Shown: positions 20,434 through 31,539 of the stretch, one piece after another
Numbering within the stretch: position 1 is the stretch's first letter
Layout: every line of letters starts with the position of its first letter
Assembly (NCBI RefSeq): GCF_904846345.1
Contig: NZ_CAJHAJ010000007.1
Span: 1-64,000 of the forward strand
Length of the DNA stretch: 64,000 nucleotides
Direction: 5' to 3'
Source of the DNA: Psychrobacter maritimus
GTDB taxonomy: Bacteria > Pseudomonadota > Gammaproteobacteria > Pseudomonadales > Moraxellaceae
Translations under genes and position numbers: made by a program
The notes under the pieces: model-generated
What the model saw: only the letters and a program-made list of their open reading frames with translations
Databases searched by the model: none
Told to the model about the DNA's origin: nothing

Positions 20434-21183
20434 TTAAATAACTTTTGCTTCATTTCTTAGCTTATCGACCAACTCGTCAACTGAACCCACTTTGATACCA
20501 GCTTTACGCTCAGCAGGTGGCACGACTTTGATAATTTCTTGCTTAGATGCCATATCAACACCAAAATCAGCAGGCGTTTTCTCATCAAGTGGCTTTTTCT
20601 TCGCTTTCATGATGTTAGGCAATTTAGCATAACGTGGCTCATTCAAACGTAAGTCAGTGGTAATAACCGCTGGTAGATCAAGCGCTAGGGTCTGTAAACC
20701 ACCGTCGATTTCACGAGTGACATTTACTTTACCGCCATCAACTTTCACTTCTGACGCAAACGTACCCTGACCAATACCCATCAATGCCGCTAGCATCTGA
20801 CCGGTTTGGTTATTATCATCATCAATAGCTTGTTTACCCAACAGGATAATATCGGTAGATTCAGCCTCTGCGATACTTTTTAGGATTTTAGCGATTTGTA
20901 GTGGATAAGGTTTTGCGTCAGTCACTACCAAGACACCACGGTCAGCACCCAATGCTAAAGCTGCACGGATCTGCTCTTGTGACTCTTTTGGACCAATTGA
21001 TGCCACAATGATTTCATCAATCACGCCCGCCTCTTTTAGACGAACCGCTTCTTCAACAGCAATTTCATCAAAAGGGTTGATTGACATTTTAGTGTTAGAT
21101 AAATCTACGCCAGAATTATCAGCTTTTACACGAACTTTTACGTTGTAATCAATGACACGCTTGACCGCTACTAATGCTTTCAT
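20434..21183 (-). CDS. etfB: Electron transfer flavoprotein beta subunit
   Basis: EtfB is the AMP-binding partner of EtfA. The 249-residue protein begins [20 protein letters not shown] and contains the family's [19 protein letters not shown] near residue 35, the AMP loop [12 protein letters not shown], and the C-terminal signature [20 protein letters not shown]. It is the first gene of the pair, with the usual etfB-etfA order. Confidence 0.96.
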   Translation of the reverse strand: MKALVAVKRVIDYNVKVRVKADNSGVDLSNTKMSINPFDEIAVEEAVRLKEAGVIDEIIVASIGPKESQEQIRAALALGADRGVLVVTDAKPYPLQIAKILKSIAEAESTDIILLGKQAIDDDNNQTGQMLAALMGIGQGTFASEVKVDGGKVNVTREIDGGLQTLALDLPAVITTDLRLNEPRYAKLPNIMKAKKKPLDEKTPADFGVDMASKQEIIKVVPPAERKAGIKVGSVDELVDKLRNEAKVI

Positions 21184-21648
21184 ACGTTCCTCGTTTATTA
21201 ATGTTATGAATTAAAAATTGCCAGTTAAGAACCAGAGGTTCATCTTTTTCAAACTGTTGTTCAAATCGTCGTTCAAAATACCACTAAAGGTTATTACTAC
21301 AGTAACAGAAATTTTAACTAAACACTCATAAGCCAATCGCCAAAAGTGTCTTGGCATAATACTTGCTTTTTACCAATAATCAAAATTTAAAAGTAAAATA
21401 TTAAAACCTGTTAAAGCTAAGCCAACCGTAATTATCAGACCCATCTATCTTGCGTGAGCACAGTGCTAAGGTCAAGGCAACGCCGTGAATAATGCGTCAT
21501 AAATTTGTCACCACTGTTGCAAAAAGCGTCTATAAGCGCATAAATGAACCATTTATCTTATTAAAAACCGTTAGCAGTACAATATTTATTATGCTTTCTA
21601 TGCTTTACGAATCACTTAACTTGATAATTATCTCTTGATTTAGGCTTC

Positions 21649-21793
21649 TATAGTCAGTCCTAAATAAAATAAGTACAAGTATTATAATGCGCTACTAGTA
21701 TTCATTTTCCTTGCTTGCTGTGCCTACGCAGACAGAGGCTGCGCAAAATGAATACCAGTAGCTCTGTGTTCATTTTATAGCGGATCGCCTATA
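21649..21793. repeat. Dispersed hairpin repeat, copy B (145 bp)
   Basis: Two 18-nt arms (GCTACTAGTATTCATTTT and AAAATGAATACCAGTAGC, one mismatch) enclose a 36-nt core with GCTGTGCCTACGCAGACAGA. The hairpin is flanked by about 42 and 31 bp that are also shared with copy C (59004-59148), which is its reverse complement with about six differences by eye. Length and boundaries are the same in both copies, as for a discrete element. No protein is encoded. Confidence 0.9.
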
Positions 21794-21863
21794 TTCTATT
21801 TAAAATCAATGAGAACAAGCTTAGTGATATTAAATATGTAGTCTATTTTCTTAGAAAATTGCA

Positions 21864-21899
21864 TAAAAAAAGCAACCTGATGAGAGGTTGCTTTTTTTT
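21864..21899 (-). terminator. Rho-independent terminator of the cold-shock gene
   Basis: AAAAAAGCAACCT pairs perfectly with its complement around a 6-nt loop and runs into T on the minus strand, about 110 nt past the stop codon of the csp gene. Confidence 0.9.
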
Positions 21900-22011
21900 A
21901 AAGTCTAAACAGTATTTTTATTGTTTTAACAAACAAAGGAATCAATGCTTATTAATAATCTTTTGCTATTAAGTAAACTGATAAATCAGTATGACTCAAT
22001 AATCAGTAAGA

Positions 22012-22224
22012 TTAGATAGCTTCGATTTGCTCAGCTTGTGGGCCTTTTTTGCCATCACCTAAGATGAAAGACACTTTTTGGCCTTCGGCTAGAGTTTTGA
22101 AACCGTTACCTTGGATAGCGCTGTAGTGAGCGAATACGTCTTGTCCGCCATTGTCTTGAGCGATAAAACCAAAACCTTTAGCTTCATTAAACCACTTTAC
22201 AGTGCCTTCAACTTTATCTGACAT
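22012..22224 (-). CDS. Cold-shock protein, CspA family
   Basis: The 70-residue single cold-shock domain binds single-stranded RNA and DNA and melts mRNA structure. It begins [20 protein letters not shown], with RNP1 (KGFGFI) and RNP2 (VFAHYSAI) in place. The start at 22224 is chosen since AGGA lies 7 nt upstream and the length then matches the family; the frame runs on to 22269 without support. The about 150-nt leader from the predicted promoter is typical of cold-shock mRNAs. Confidence 0.95.
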   Translation of the reverse strand: MSDKVEGTVKWFNEAKGFGFIAQDNGGQDVFAHYSAIQGNGFKTLAEGQKVSFILGDGKKGPQAEQIEAI

Positions 22225-22592
22225 AAATTTTCCTAACTCTTTAACTGTTGGCGAGACGTGTGTCATCACCGATTAATTGATATATACTCAAGTATTTTCT
22301 GCTGAATGCGACGGCTTAAACCCTTGATATATCTAGAAGATATACTATCTGTCCTCGCCTCAAATCCTTTGAGTACAAGCTGATTATAACAGCTTTTCTC
22401 AACTGCAACAGGTTAAATTACTTTTTTTTGTAAATAATTCACTTCTTATGTAAAGGGAATGGTTAGGATGACGTAAATCTATCTAAGCTATTGATTTTCA
22501 TAACTATTTGTCGTTATTTAGCAAACTATAACGAACACTCATCACGTTTTTCTTAATGATAAAATTAATAAATTAACTGTTTAACTCGATAT
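22225..22592. other. Cold-shock gene leader and promoter region
   Basis: It holds the promoter of the csp gene and its untranslated leader. Within the leader is a near-palindrome (around 22325-22350, GATATATCT with a complement having one bulge), and nothing else that can be called. Confidence 0.5.
22383..22391 (-). promoter_or_regulatory. Extended -10 promoter of the cold-shock gene
   Basis: On the minus strand TGTTATAAT, an extended -10 element with perfect TATAAT, lies about 160 nt before the start codon. The -35 region is weak (CTGTTG at 17 bp), as is common with extended -10 promoters. Confidence 0.6.
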
Positions 22593-23018
22593 CTACTGCG
22601 GTAACGGTAGCCATGGTGACGATAATACCAGTAGACATAGGGCAAAAAATATCAAGGAAAACGATTGGCTATAAGCGATGTACTTAGCTGGAACCACCAA
22701 GTCTTTCGGTGAATCTGGTATGCCCTTGCGTTTGAGTAGCCGTGTGCCGTATATCCAACCATAGATGGTATAAATACTATAAGCAACCGGAACTGCGAGC
22801 GCTAATGGCGCTAGATCGATAACATATAAGGCGACCGTCGAGACAAAAAACCAAGCGGTATCAATCAAGGAGCTGATTTGGAAAAATTTTGACTTTGGCA
22901 ACTTACCCTGATTGCTTTTGAGCATCTCCCCCTCTATCCATATCAAAACAGCCACGATAGCGCTCAGAGTAATATATGCGAATTGCGGCGTTAGCCAGTT
23001 AGGATTTGGTATTTGCAC
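22593..23018 (-). CDS. Small multi-pass membrane protein of unknown function
   Basis: I do not recognise a family. The 141-residue protein has four likely membrane helices (about residues 13-28, 46-65, 70-86 and 116-136), a short basic loop (KLPKSKFF) between the first two, and a conserved-looking YGWIYGTRLLKRKG after the third. There is no ATG; the GTG at 23018 has AGG 9 nt upstream and is preferred to a TTG at 23027. It lies alone, about 270 bp past the end of ilvC, on the same strand. Confidence 0.6.
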   Translation of the reverse strand: MQIPNPNWLTPQFAYITLSAIVAVLIWIEGEMLKSNQGKLPKSKFFQISSLIDTAWFFVSTVALYVIDLAPLALAVPVAYSIYTIYGWIYGTRLLKRKGIPDSPKDLVVPAKYIAYSQSFSLIFFALCLLVLSSPWLPLPQ

Positions 23019-23204
23019 AACAGACAACCTGTAATCAAGAAAAAATAAGAATAAGAAGCGATATGAAATAACGCTTTAAATAAGACAAAGTCATTGATAA
23101 AAATGATGAAGGCTGTCTATATGAGGCAGAGATGCTGCGTTTTCAACCAATATTAAAGCAATTGACATGAAAACCTTACTTAGCTTATTGAAATAATAGC
23201 CATT

Positions 23205-23240
23205 AAAAAACCCGTGCCATCAAGTGATAACACGGGTTTT
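23205..23240 (-). terminator. Rho-independent terminator of ilvC
   Basis: A 10-bp stem (AAAACCCGTG and its complement) with a 16-nt loop ends in six T on the minus strand, about 50 nt past ilvC. Confidence 0.88.
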
Positions 23241-23284
23241 GATTTCTAGATGAGCGATTAATTACCTAATCGCTCACTAGCCAA

Positions 23285-24322
<1,038 letters not shown>

Positions 24323-24464
24323 TCATGGCGGGCCATGGATAAATAAACGCCTAGATTACAGTCACTGTCGTAAAGTGATTTGCTATATAAGCGCTATGTT
24401 AAGTGTTGAATAAATAAGTTTAAAATACCAAGCTTAAAACCGTATATTTTGCAATAAACGCTGA

Positions 24465-24962
24465 TTATAAGCTTAGCGTTTTTTCGCCGCGTGCAATACC
24501 AATCACACCCGAACGCACGACTTCCATGATACGTTCGCGGCCAATCACATCGATAAAGCCATCAAGCTTGGCTTTGTCACCGACGATTTGAATGGTATAA
24601 AGGTTTGAATTTACATCAACGATTTGTGCGCGGAAAATATCGGCACTGCGTTTAATCTCTTCACGTACACCGCCTGTCGCTCGTACTTTGATTAGCATAA
24701 GCTCGCGTTCAACGTGTACATTATCTGATAGATTAAGCACTTTAACCACTTCAATCAATTTATGCAATTGCTTGGTGATTTGTTCAATTTTTTCAGGTGA
24801 GGTAATAGTGGTTAACGTTAAGCGAGAAATACTCGGATCGTCTGTTGGGGCAACGTTCAAAGTTTCGATGTTGTAGCCACGTTGAGAAAACAAACCAACC
24901 ACTCGCGACAACGAACCCGCTTCGTTTTCCATCAATACCGAAATGAGATGTTGTTGTTGCAT
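24465..24962 (-). CDS. ilvN: Acetolactate synthase small (regulatory) subunit
   Basis: The protein starts [20 protein letters not shown], an ACT domain that binds valine and regulates the catalytic subunit, followed by a second ACT-like domain. Length, 165 residues, fits the IlvH/IlvN type. The stop of ilvB and this ATG overlap in TAATG, and GGAG lies 9 nt before the ATG, so translation is coupled to ilvB. Alternative name ilvH. Confidence 0.93.
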   Translation of the reverse strand: MQQQHLISVLMENEAGSLSRVVGLFSQRGYNIETLNVAPTDDPSISRLTLTTITSPEKIEQITKQLHKLIEVVKVLNLSDNVHVERELMLIKVRATGGVREEIKRSADIFRAQIVDVNSNLYTIQIVGDKAKLDGFIDVIGRERIMEVVRSGVIGIARGEKTLSL

Positions 24963-26794
24963 TAGGTACGCTCCCCTTTTGTTAACCACATATCACGCAT
25001 CGCTTGCCCAGCGATTTGCATCGGATACACATGCTCGTTACGATCGACATAAACGTCGATAAATACCAATTTATCTGTCATGGCCATGGCTTCTGCCAAC
25101 TGTGCTTCCATAGTCGCAGGATCAGTAATTTTAATACCGACGTGACCATAGCTTTCGGCCAATTTGACAAAATCCGGTAATGAATTCATATAAGACTGTG
25201 CATGACGGCCTTCATACAGCATGTCTTGCCACTGTTTTACCATACCTAACTGGGCGTTATTTAGGTTTAATATTTTAACTGGCAAATTATACTGTAGGCA
25301 GGTTGAGAGCTCTTGGATATTCATCTGAATAGAGCCTTCACCGGTAATACAAACCACGTCGCGCTCAGGGTTAGCAAGCTTCGCCGCCATTGCGTATGGC
25401 AGGCCAACGCCCATGGTACCAAGACCACCTGAGTTTAGCCATTGACGCGGCTCATTGTAGGTATAGTAAAGCGCCGCAAACATCTGATGCTGACCGACGT
25501 CACTGGTGATAATCGCGTTACTATTAGTCACTTTATCTAAAGCTTGCACGACCGCTTGTGGCTTAATGCCATTGTCAGTGCTGGTGTCATAACGCAGGCC
25601 ATGACGCTTACGCCACTCGTTAATTTGTGACCACCAATCTAACAATGCATGTTGTTCTAGCTCTTTATCATCACCGACAATCTCTAGGATATCGGTAAGG
25701 ACAGATTTGACATCGCCCACGATCGGAATATGCGCATTAATCGTTTTCGAGATGGACGTAGGATCAATATCAATATGAATAATCGTCGCATTCGGACAGA
25801 ATTTTTTGACATTATTGGTTACGCGATCATCAAAACGCGCCCCAATTGCCAAAATGACGTCAGCATGATGCATGGTCATGTTGGCTTCATACGTGCCATG
25901 CATACCAAGCATTCCTAAGAACTGACTATCAGAGCCAGGAAAGGCACCCAAGCCCATTAGGGTATTGGTTACTGGTAAATTCAAGCGATGCGCAAGATGA
26001 GTCAGCTCTTTATGTGCATTACCTAAAACAACACCGCCACCAGAGTAAATGATCGGGCGCTTAGCAGCGAGCAGCGTTTCAACCGCTTTTTTAATCTGAC
26101 CACTATGACCTTTTAATGACGGCTGATATGAGCGTATAAATACCTCTTTCGGATATTCATAAGCAAATTTCTCGCTAGGCGCGGTCATGTCTTTTGGCAC
26201 ATCGATGACCACAGGACCGGGGCGCCCAGACTGGGCAATATAAAAGGCTTTTTTGACAATCATAGGAATTTCGCTAGCATGGCGCACTTGAAAGCTATGC
26301 TTCACGATAGGACGCGATACACCAACCATATCGGTTTCTTGGAAGGCATCTTCACCGATTAGGCTACTAGGTACCTGACCTGCGATGACCACCATCGGCA
26401 CAGAATCCATAAAGGCGGTGGCAATAGCCGTCACCGTGTTGGTAGCGCCCGGACCTGAAGTCGCTAAGACCACCCCTGTCTGACCTGTGACTCGCGAATA
26501 AGCATCTGCCATATGACCGGCTGCTTGCTCATGACGTACTAAAATATGCTCGATATTCTCTTGTTGAAACAAGGCATCATAAATATGCAGAACAGCACCG
26601 CCTGGGTAGCCAAAAATATATTTGACCCCTTCATCGGTGAGTGATTGCACCAACATCTCAGCGCCAGATAGCATCACAGGCTGATCGCTACCTTCAGCAA
26701 GGCGTTGTTGCTTCTCTTCAAAATTTTTGGCGGCATTACCCGTTTGGGTATGTCCAGTCATATTTGGACTTTGCGTGGTTTGCGTCACTGTCAT
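24962..26794 (-). CDS. ilvB: Acetolactate synthase large (catalytic) subunit
   Basis: This ThDP- and FAD-dependent enzyme makes acetolactate from pyruvate, the first step of branched-chain amino acid synthesis. The catalytic glutamate lies in [17 protein letters not shown], and the ThDP motif reads [12 protein letters not shown], then NLNNAQLGM. About 40 residues of Q/T/N-rich N-terminal extension precede the fold. The ATG at 26794 is preferred to a TTG at 26812; an AGG sits close to the ATG. First gene of ilvB-ilvN-ilvC. Alternative name ilvI. Confidence 0.94.
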   Translation of the reverse strand: MTVTQTTQSPNMTGHTQTGNAAKNFEEKQQRLAEGSDQPVMLSGAEMLVQSLTDEGVKYIFGYPGGAVLHIYDALFQQENIEHILVRHEQAAGHMADAYSRVTGQTGVVLATSGPGATNTVTAIATAFMDSVPMVVIAGQVPSSLIGEDAFQETDMVGVSRPIVKHSFQVRHASEIPMIVKKAFYIAQSGRPGPVVIDVPKDMTAPSEKFAYEYPKEVFIRSYQPSLKGHSGQIKKAVETLLAAKRPIIYSGGGVVLGNAHKELTHLAHRLNLPVTNTLMGLGAFPGSDSQFLGMLGMHGTYEANMTMHHADVILAIGARFDDRVTNNVKKFCPNATIIHIDIDPTSISKTINAHIPIVGDVKSVLTDILEIVGDDKELEQHALLDWWSQINEWRKRHGLRYDTSTDNGIKPQAVVQALDKVTNSNAIITSDVGQHQMFAALYYTYNEPRQWLNSGGLGTMGVGLPYAMAAKLANPERDVVCITGEGSIQMNIQELSTCLQYNLPVKILNLNNAQLGMVKQWQDMLYEGRHAQSYMNSLPDFVKLAESYGHVGIKITDPATMEAQLAEAMAMTDKLVFIDVYVDRNEHVYPMQIAGQAMRDMWLTKGERT

Positions 26795-27640
26795 CACCTT
26801 TTTTTGTGGCAAGAATTGGCGTTTATTTATAAGAGAAAACCACGATATTTACATAGGGTTGTCCGGCTTTTAAAATAAATACGAATCCTTGTCCATATCA
26901 AGAATGTGTGCCCACCATATCTAAGTAACGCTGTTTTATAAGACAGCAAGCCACTCAAACACAGCAATATATGTAAGGTCAGTATTGTGACAGGAGTTTA
27001 TCGATAGACAAGTGACAAGATGCGAATGCACCTATAAAAGAAGCTTATTATTTGTGATGAATACGAGCTTACGCCAGTAATAAATAAATCGATAGCGCAT
27101 GAAAAAACAAATCTCAAAATGGTTACCACATTATAGGATCGCTAAATCTTATAACCTGTTTGATGAGTAAATGTTATAACCACACATTATGCCCTATTTT
27201 TACTACAGCCAAATCTTAGCAAACACACTAATAATAAGTTTATCTTAGTCATTGTAGACGGATAAGTCCGGAGACAATAAATATAGCATCTGATAACCAT
27301 TGCGATAATGACCATCTATTTTATATTCTTGTCACAAAGAAAATACAGCTAAGCGAGCTACTGATAAGCAACCGCTAGTCCTTATTTTCAAGTGCCACGG
27401 CAATATCATAAAAGCCGCTCACTGACCAATCAACTGCTATTATATTCGGTGGTTTGGGCACCATTGTCAAGAAAAACTTCTAAACCCTATACCTAACTAT
27501 TAGTTATTAAATAATGTACATTTATAAGTATTATTTGCTAGAATCAAACGCTAATGTATTTATATTGTTATTAAGACGTTTAAATATTATCCTTAACTGA
27601 TAAATATATCCGTTTTTTACCTATTAAGAGGATTGTTACC
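26795..27640. other. Long divergent intergenic region upstream of ilvB
   Basis: An 846-bp region between ilvB (minus) and the DUF4124 gene (plus). I looked for a leader peptide rich in Val, Leu or Ile with an attenuator upstream of ilvB and found none. No ORF, repeat or convincing promoter was found, though AT-rich DNA near the right end should hold the DUF4124 promoter. Confidence 0.55.
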
Positions 27641-28141
27641 ATGGCATATGCGTCTACGATAAATACCGCTGCCAAACTGCTTATGAGTATCAGCACGGCG
27701 TGTATGCTCATGCTACCAATCAATGCCAGTTATGCCATTCAGGTTTATAAGTCTATCGGCGCGCATGGTGAGGTGAAATATAGCCAACATGCCCCGCAAG
27801 ATGGTAGAAATATCGAAGTGATTGAATTTCGCAGTGACGGTAGACAAAGTAATGCTGGGCAATTAGCTGGTAAAACTGAAGCCAACCAAGCGGCACCACA
27901 AAGCGCAGAAGAACAGCGGGTGGCGCAGTTAGAAGCGCGTATCAAAGAGCAAGAGGCGCAGGCCAATGCTCAACGTTGCCAGTCATTACGTAACAATTTG
28001 ACCAACCTCAATGTTGGCGGACGTATTTATGAGATGGATGCCAACGGTAAACGTCAATATTTAGATGGCCGTGAAATTGAGCTAAAGCGTGAGCGTGTAC
28101 AGCAAGCGATCAATCAATATTGTAATGGTGCTAAAACCTAG
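27641..28141 (+). CDS. Secreted DUF4124 domain protein
   Basis: The 166-residue protein has a signal peptide (hydrophobic core about 10-26, likely cleavage near NASYA) and a short DUF4124 domain IQVYKSIGAHGEVKYSQHAP, the YK-G-V-YS pattern typical of this periplasmic family. The rest is a coiled-coil-like region (QRVAQLEARIKEQEAQANAQ) and a C-terminal part with two cysteines. AGAGGA lies 8 nt before the ATG. The function of the family is unknown. Confidence 0.78.
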   Translation: MAYASTINTAAKLLMSISTACMLMLPINASYAIQVYKSIGAHGEVKYSQHAPQDGRNIEVIEFRSDGRQSNAGQLAGKTEANQAAPQSAEEQRVAQLEARIKEQEAQANAQRCQSLRNNLTNLNVGGRIYEMDANGKRQYLDGREIELKRERVQQAINQYCNGAKT

Positions 28142-28211
28142 TTTTAATTATTTTTTCAAGAATTTTAATGACGCTCTATTTAACGCTTATCAATAATGAC
28201 TGAGTTATTAA

Positions 28212-29987
28212 TTATTCAGTCAGCAATTGCATAACATGACGAATAGCAGCGGGCATATCTTGCGCTTGTAAGCCTCGTTGACCGACAAGTAATGACCTAT
28301 CATTATTGGTCATACTGTTTAATTTCCCCGTTTGTTTGACTAAGCAGTCTCCTGCCAACCCATGAAGAAGCACCGCTTGGTGCAAACTACGCGCTGCTTC
28401 GTTTAAATCTTCTTGAGCTAGCAGACCTGCAATCACACCTGATAGCACATCGCCCATACCAGCGCTTGCCATGCCAGCGTTACCGACGCCGCAAACATAA
28501 ACATGATGCTCTGCTTTATCCTGTTCCAAAATCAACGACCCTGCGCCTTTTAATACCCAATCTCCACCATATATCTTGGCACACTGTTTTATCGCTACTA
28601 ACCTATCAGCTTCTAGCTCACTAATCTTTTTATTTAATAACTTAGCGGCTTCACCACTATGCGGGGTGAAACAAACCTGACGCTTAGCGCTATGCTCTTT
28701 TAGCTGTGTGATTAATTGATGTTCATCGAGATGTAATGCTGCCAGATGATAAAGACCGTCCGCATCAATGATTATCGGCTTACCTTCTCTTATCGCAGCT
28801 TCAATATAAGTGATAAACACTGCTTTTGCTTTTTGATCACGGCCCAGTCCCATACCGATAGCCATCACACTGGCTTCCTTGATAAGGTCTTTTACCCCAT
28901 CTGTATCATGTAAATTCATCGTCATTGCATCTGGCAGTGAGGTTAATAGCGCCGCATGAAATGCCTCGTGACAGGCTACGGTGATTTTACCAGCCCCTGT
29001 TGCCATCGCACTCGAGGCCGAAAGGATAGCGGCACCGCCCATCCCTTGGGAGCCATCAATACGATTACCACCAATGACCAGTACATGTCCATAACTGCCT
29101 TTATAGCTGTTTTGCCGACGAGGATTTAAAGCATGTGCAGTCGTCATTAATTTGGCAACTGGCTTAAATGCCTCACTATCCATTTGATACGGTATCAGCG
29201 GTATATCCATCACTTCTCCGCTATAATCCATACCATCTTTAGTATGCAAACCAAATTTACGCGCAATTAAGCATACCGTCGCATCAGCTTGCACCGCTAT
29301 TTGGTCGAATACTTGACCCGTAGAAGCAACCAATCCGCTGGGAATATCAACCGCAATCGCCAAAGCACTATCATCCTGAATAGCAGCATTAAAAGCGCAA
29401 ATTGCCTGCTTATAAATACCTGTAGGCGCACGATCTAAACCAATACCGAATAGCGCATCGATATAAACATCCGCTTGCCACTGCTTATTTACTTTCTCAT
29501 TATCATTATCATTACTGTCTTCAAAGTGCTGATAAGAACAGTTAGTAGACAACGCTATTTGTAGCGCCTTTTCTGCATCAGATAGCGCTTTTTTCTCGTT
29601 AAGATGTTGCGTTGTATTAGCTATCTCAAACTCATGACTATCAAAACCAACGGCTATGACCTCTACTTGCCAGCCCATTTGCTGCAAATAATAAGCAATC
29701 ACCCAACCGTCGCCACCGTTATTCCCCTTGCCCACCCAAATGCTGACTCGATGCGAATAAGCAGGACGACGGTAAAAATCAATATTATCTGATGCATGAA
29801 TATTTAGGGATTTTTGCTCATAAAGCGCCGCAATATACTGCGCCATTTGCCATGCCGCTTGTTTCATCAGTCCAAAACTATCATGACCGTCTGTAAACCA
29901 TGCCTGTTCCATAGCATAAAGTTGTTTACTGTTATATAGCGCGATAGGCATAGTGCTATTTGCTAATAAATTGACTGGTACTGGCAT
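28212..29987 (-). CDS. nnr: Bifunctional NAD(P)H-hydrate epimerase / ADP-dependent dehydratase
   Basis: This enzyme repairs hydrated NAD(P)H. Residues about 15-280 are the YjeF N-terminal epimerase, with GKGNNGGDGWV (86-94), and residues about 290-585 the ribokinase-like dehydratase, with ASAGMGDVLSGVIAGLLA near the end. Length, 591 residues, is somewhat longer than the E. coli YjeF protein because of polar inserts. It stands divergent to queG; in E. coli the two are neighbours as well (yjeF, yjeS). Confidence 0.93.
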   Translation of the reverse strand: MPVPVNLLANSTMPIALYNSKQLYAMEQAWFTDGHDSFGLMKQAAWQMAQYIAALYEQKSLNIHASDNIDFYRRPAYSHRVSIWVGKGNNGGDGWVIAYYLQQMGWQVEVIAVGFDSHEFEIANTTQHLNEKKALSDAEKALQIALSTNCSYQHFEDSNDNDNEKVNKQWQADVYIDALFGIGLDRAPTGIYKQAICAFNAAIQDDSALAIAVDIPSGLVASTGQVFDQIAVQADATVCLIARKFGLHTKDGMDYSGEVMDIPLIPYQMDSEAFKPVAKLMTTAHALNPRRQNSYKGSYGHVLVIGGNRIDGSQGMGGAAILSASSAMATGAGKITVACHEAFHAALLTSLPDAMTMNLHDTDGVKDLIKEASVMAIGMGLGRDQKAKAVFITYIEAAIREGKPIIIDADGLYHLAALHLDEHQLITQLKEHSAKRQVCFTPHSGEAAKLLNKKISELEADRLVAIKQCAKIYGGDWVLKGAGSLILEQDKAEHHVYVCGVGNAGMASAGMGDVLSGVIAGLLAQEDLNEAARSLHQAVLLHGLAGDCLVKQTGKLNSMTNNDRSLLVGQRGLQAQDMPAAIRHVMQLLTE

Positions 29988-30179
29988 GGTTGATTCTCGC
30001 TTATTTTATTTAATAGCTTTGTTATTTTAATAATAGGATGACTTATCATCCCTATGAGCTTATTCAAATGTTAGGTTCGATCAGATATAGTATAAATCCA
30101 GATTTATTTATTTTGCTACTTGCGCTCTTGGCTCACTGGCTTATCATACAGCTATTCACATTATCATTTATAGCTCACT

Positions 30180-31421
30180 ATGAATAGCAAATCCCAACCT
30201 ACTCAGTCTCAGTTAATACAGCCAGACACACAGGCGTTAGCAGCGCAGACGACTACGCCCAATCATGTACGACAAACAAAAATTGATGTTAATAATGCGC
30301 CAACCTTTGCAACGCCATCTGAGGTAAAGCAATGGATTAAAGCCCAAGCCCAAGCTCTAGGCTTTGCTGACTGTGGTTTTTTATCGGTGCATCATCCTTT
30401 ATTTGTTCAGCAGACTGAGCGACTACAGCAATGGCTAGCTAAAGGTTATGAGGGGCAATTGCAGTTTATGCATAATAACCATCATTTGCGTACCCATCCC
30501 GAACAGCTGGTAGAAGGCGCCAAAACCATCATCAGCGTACGCATGGATTATTTAACCCAAACTCCCACACCGCGAGCGGTCACTGATAATGCTTATCCCA
30601 ATCAAGGTATCATCGCCCGTTATGCTCGAGGTCGCGATTATCATAAAACAATGCGTAGTCGCCTCAAGCAATTGGCATTAAAAATCGAAGCCATGCTTCC
30701 TGAATGGCAGCATCTTAATATCGGCTCAGAGCAAGATTTTATCTTTAGACCCTTTAGTGACTCTGCTCCTATCTTTGAGCGACCTATTGCCGACGCAGCA
30801 GGTCTTGGTTGGACGGGCAAACATACCCTACTCATCAACAAACAAGCTGGCTCATTTTTTGTACTGGGTGAGCTGTTTATGAGCCTCGAGCTGCCCGATG
30901 ATGAGCCGGTTAAAGAGCATTGTGGCAGCTGCAGCGCTTGTATCGACATCTGCCCTACCCAAGCGATTATCGCGCCCTACGAGCTTAATGCCTCTGCCTG
31001 TATCTCTTATCTCACCATTGAGCACGATGGCATTATAGACACCAAATACCGCCGCGCCATTGGTAATCGTATCTTTGGCTGCGATGACTGTCAGCTTATT
31101 TGCCCATGGAATCGCTACGCCAACCTGACATCGGTAGAGGACTTTGCGCCGAGGCACAATCTTGATAGCAGCAGTTTACTTGAGCTATGGCAATGGCAGG
31201 AAGCAGAGTTTATGAAAAAGACCGAAGGTAGCCCATTGAGACGCACGGGTTATGTGAATTTTTTACGTAATATTGCCATTGCTCTTGGCAATGCGGATGG
31301 TAGCGCAGAAATAACCTTTCAACTTCAGCAAAAATTGGGCATCCATAATGCCATGCTCGATGAGCATATTACTTGGGCTATCAAGGAGCAGCAGGAAAAA
31401 TTAGAAAGCTTTAAGCCATAA
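30180..31421 (+). CDS. queG: Epoxyqueuosine reductase
   Basis: QueG makes queuosine from epoxyqueuosine in tRNA with cobalamin and two 4Fe-4S clusters. The cluster motifs are CGSCSACIDICP (C248, C251, C254, C258) and CDDCQLICP (C301, C304, C308), and FSDSAPIFERP holds the catalytic Asp (194). The C-terminal HEAT-like region is short, as usual. The first 45 residues are a polar, weakly conserved extension, and the true start could lie further in. Confidence 0.95.
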   Translation: MNSKSQPTQSQLIQPDTQALAAQTTTPNHVRQTKIDVNNAPTFATPSEVKQWIKAQAQALGFADCGFLSVHHPLFVQQTERLQQWLAKGYEGQLQFMHNNHHLRTHPEQLVEGAKTIISVRMDYLTQTPTPRAVTDNAYPNQGIIARYARGRDYHKTMRSRLKQLALKIEAMLPEWQHLNIGSEQDFIFRPFSDSAPIFERPIADAAGLGWTGKHTLLINKQAGSFFVLGELFMSLELPDDEPVKEHCGSCSACIDICPTQAIIAPYELNASACISYLTIEHDGIIDTKYRRAIGNRIFGCDDCQLICPWNRYANLTSVEDFAPRHNLDSSSLLELWQWQEAEFMKKTEGSPLRRTGYVNFLRNIAIALGNADGSAEITFQLQQKLGIHNAMLDEHITWAIKEQQEKLESFKP

Positions 31422-31444
31422 CTTCTATAGCAAATATACCAAAA

Positions 31445-31478
31445 AAAAATGCCTCTTATTTTAGTAAGAGGCATTTTT
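31445..31478. terminator. Bidirectional rho-independent terminator
   Basis: A perfect 14-bp stem (AAAAATGCCTCTTA and its complement) around a 6-nt loop is located between the convergent queG and kbp genes. Confidence 0.9.
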
Positions 31479-31539
31479 ATTAGCATGTAACTTTAAATAT
31501 TTATGTTTAAAAGTCTATATTTTAATATTCAAAATCATC

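Larger units (their letters stand above)
21184..22011. other. Long intergenic region between etfB and the cold-shock gene, with hairpin repeat copy B
   Basis: This 828-bp region holds repeat copy B (21649-21793) and the terminator of the cold-shock gene (21864-21899). No ORF with a ribosome binding site was seen. The etfB promoter must lie in its left part, but no clear hexamer pair was found. Confidence 0.65.

Noticed and set aside
26795-27200. Possible leader-peptide attenuator for ilvB
   Set aside because: No short frame rich in branched-chain codons and no terminator hairpin was found.
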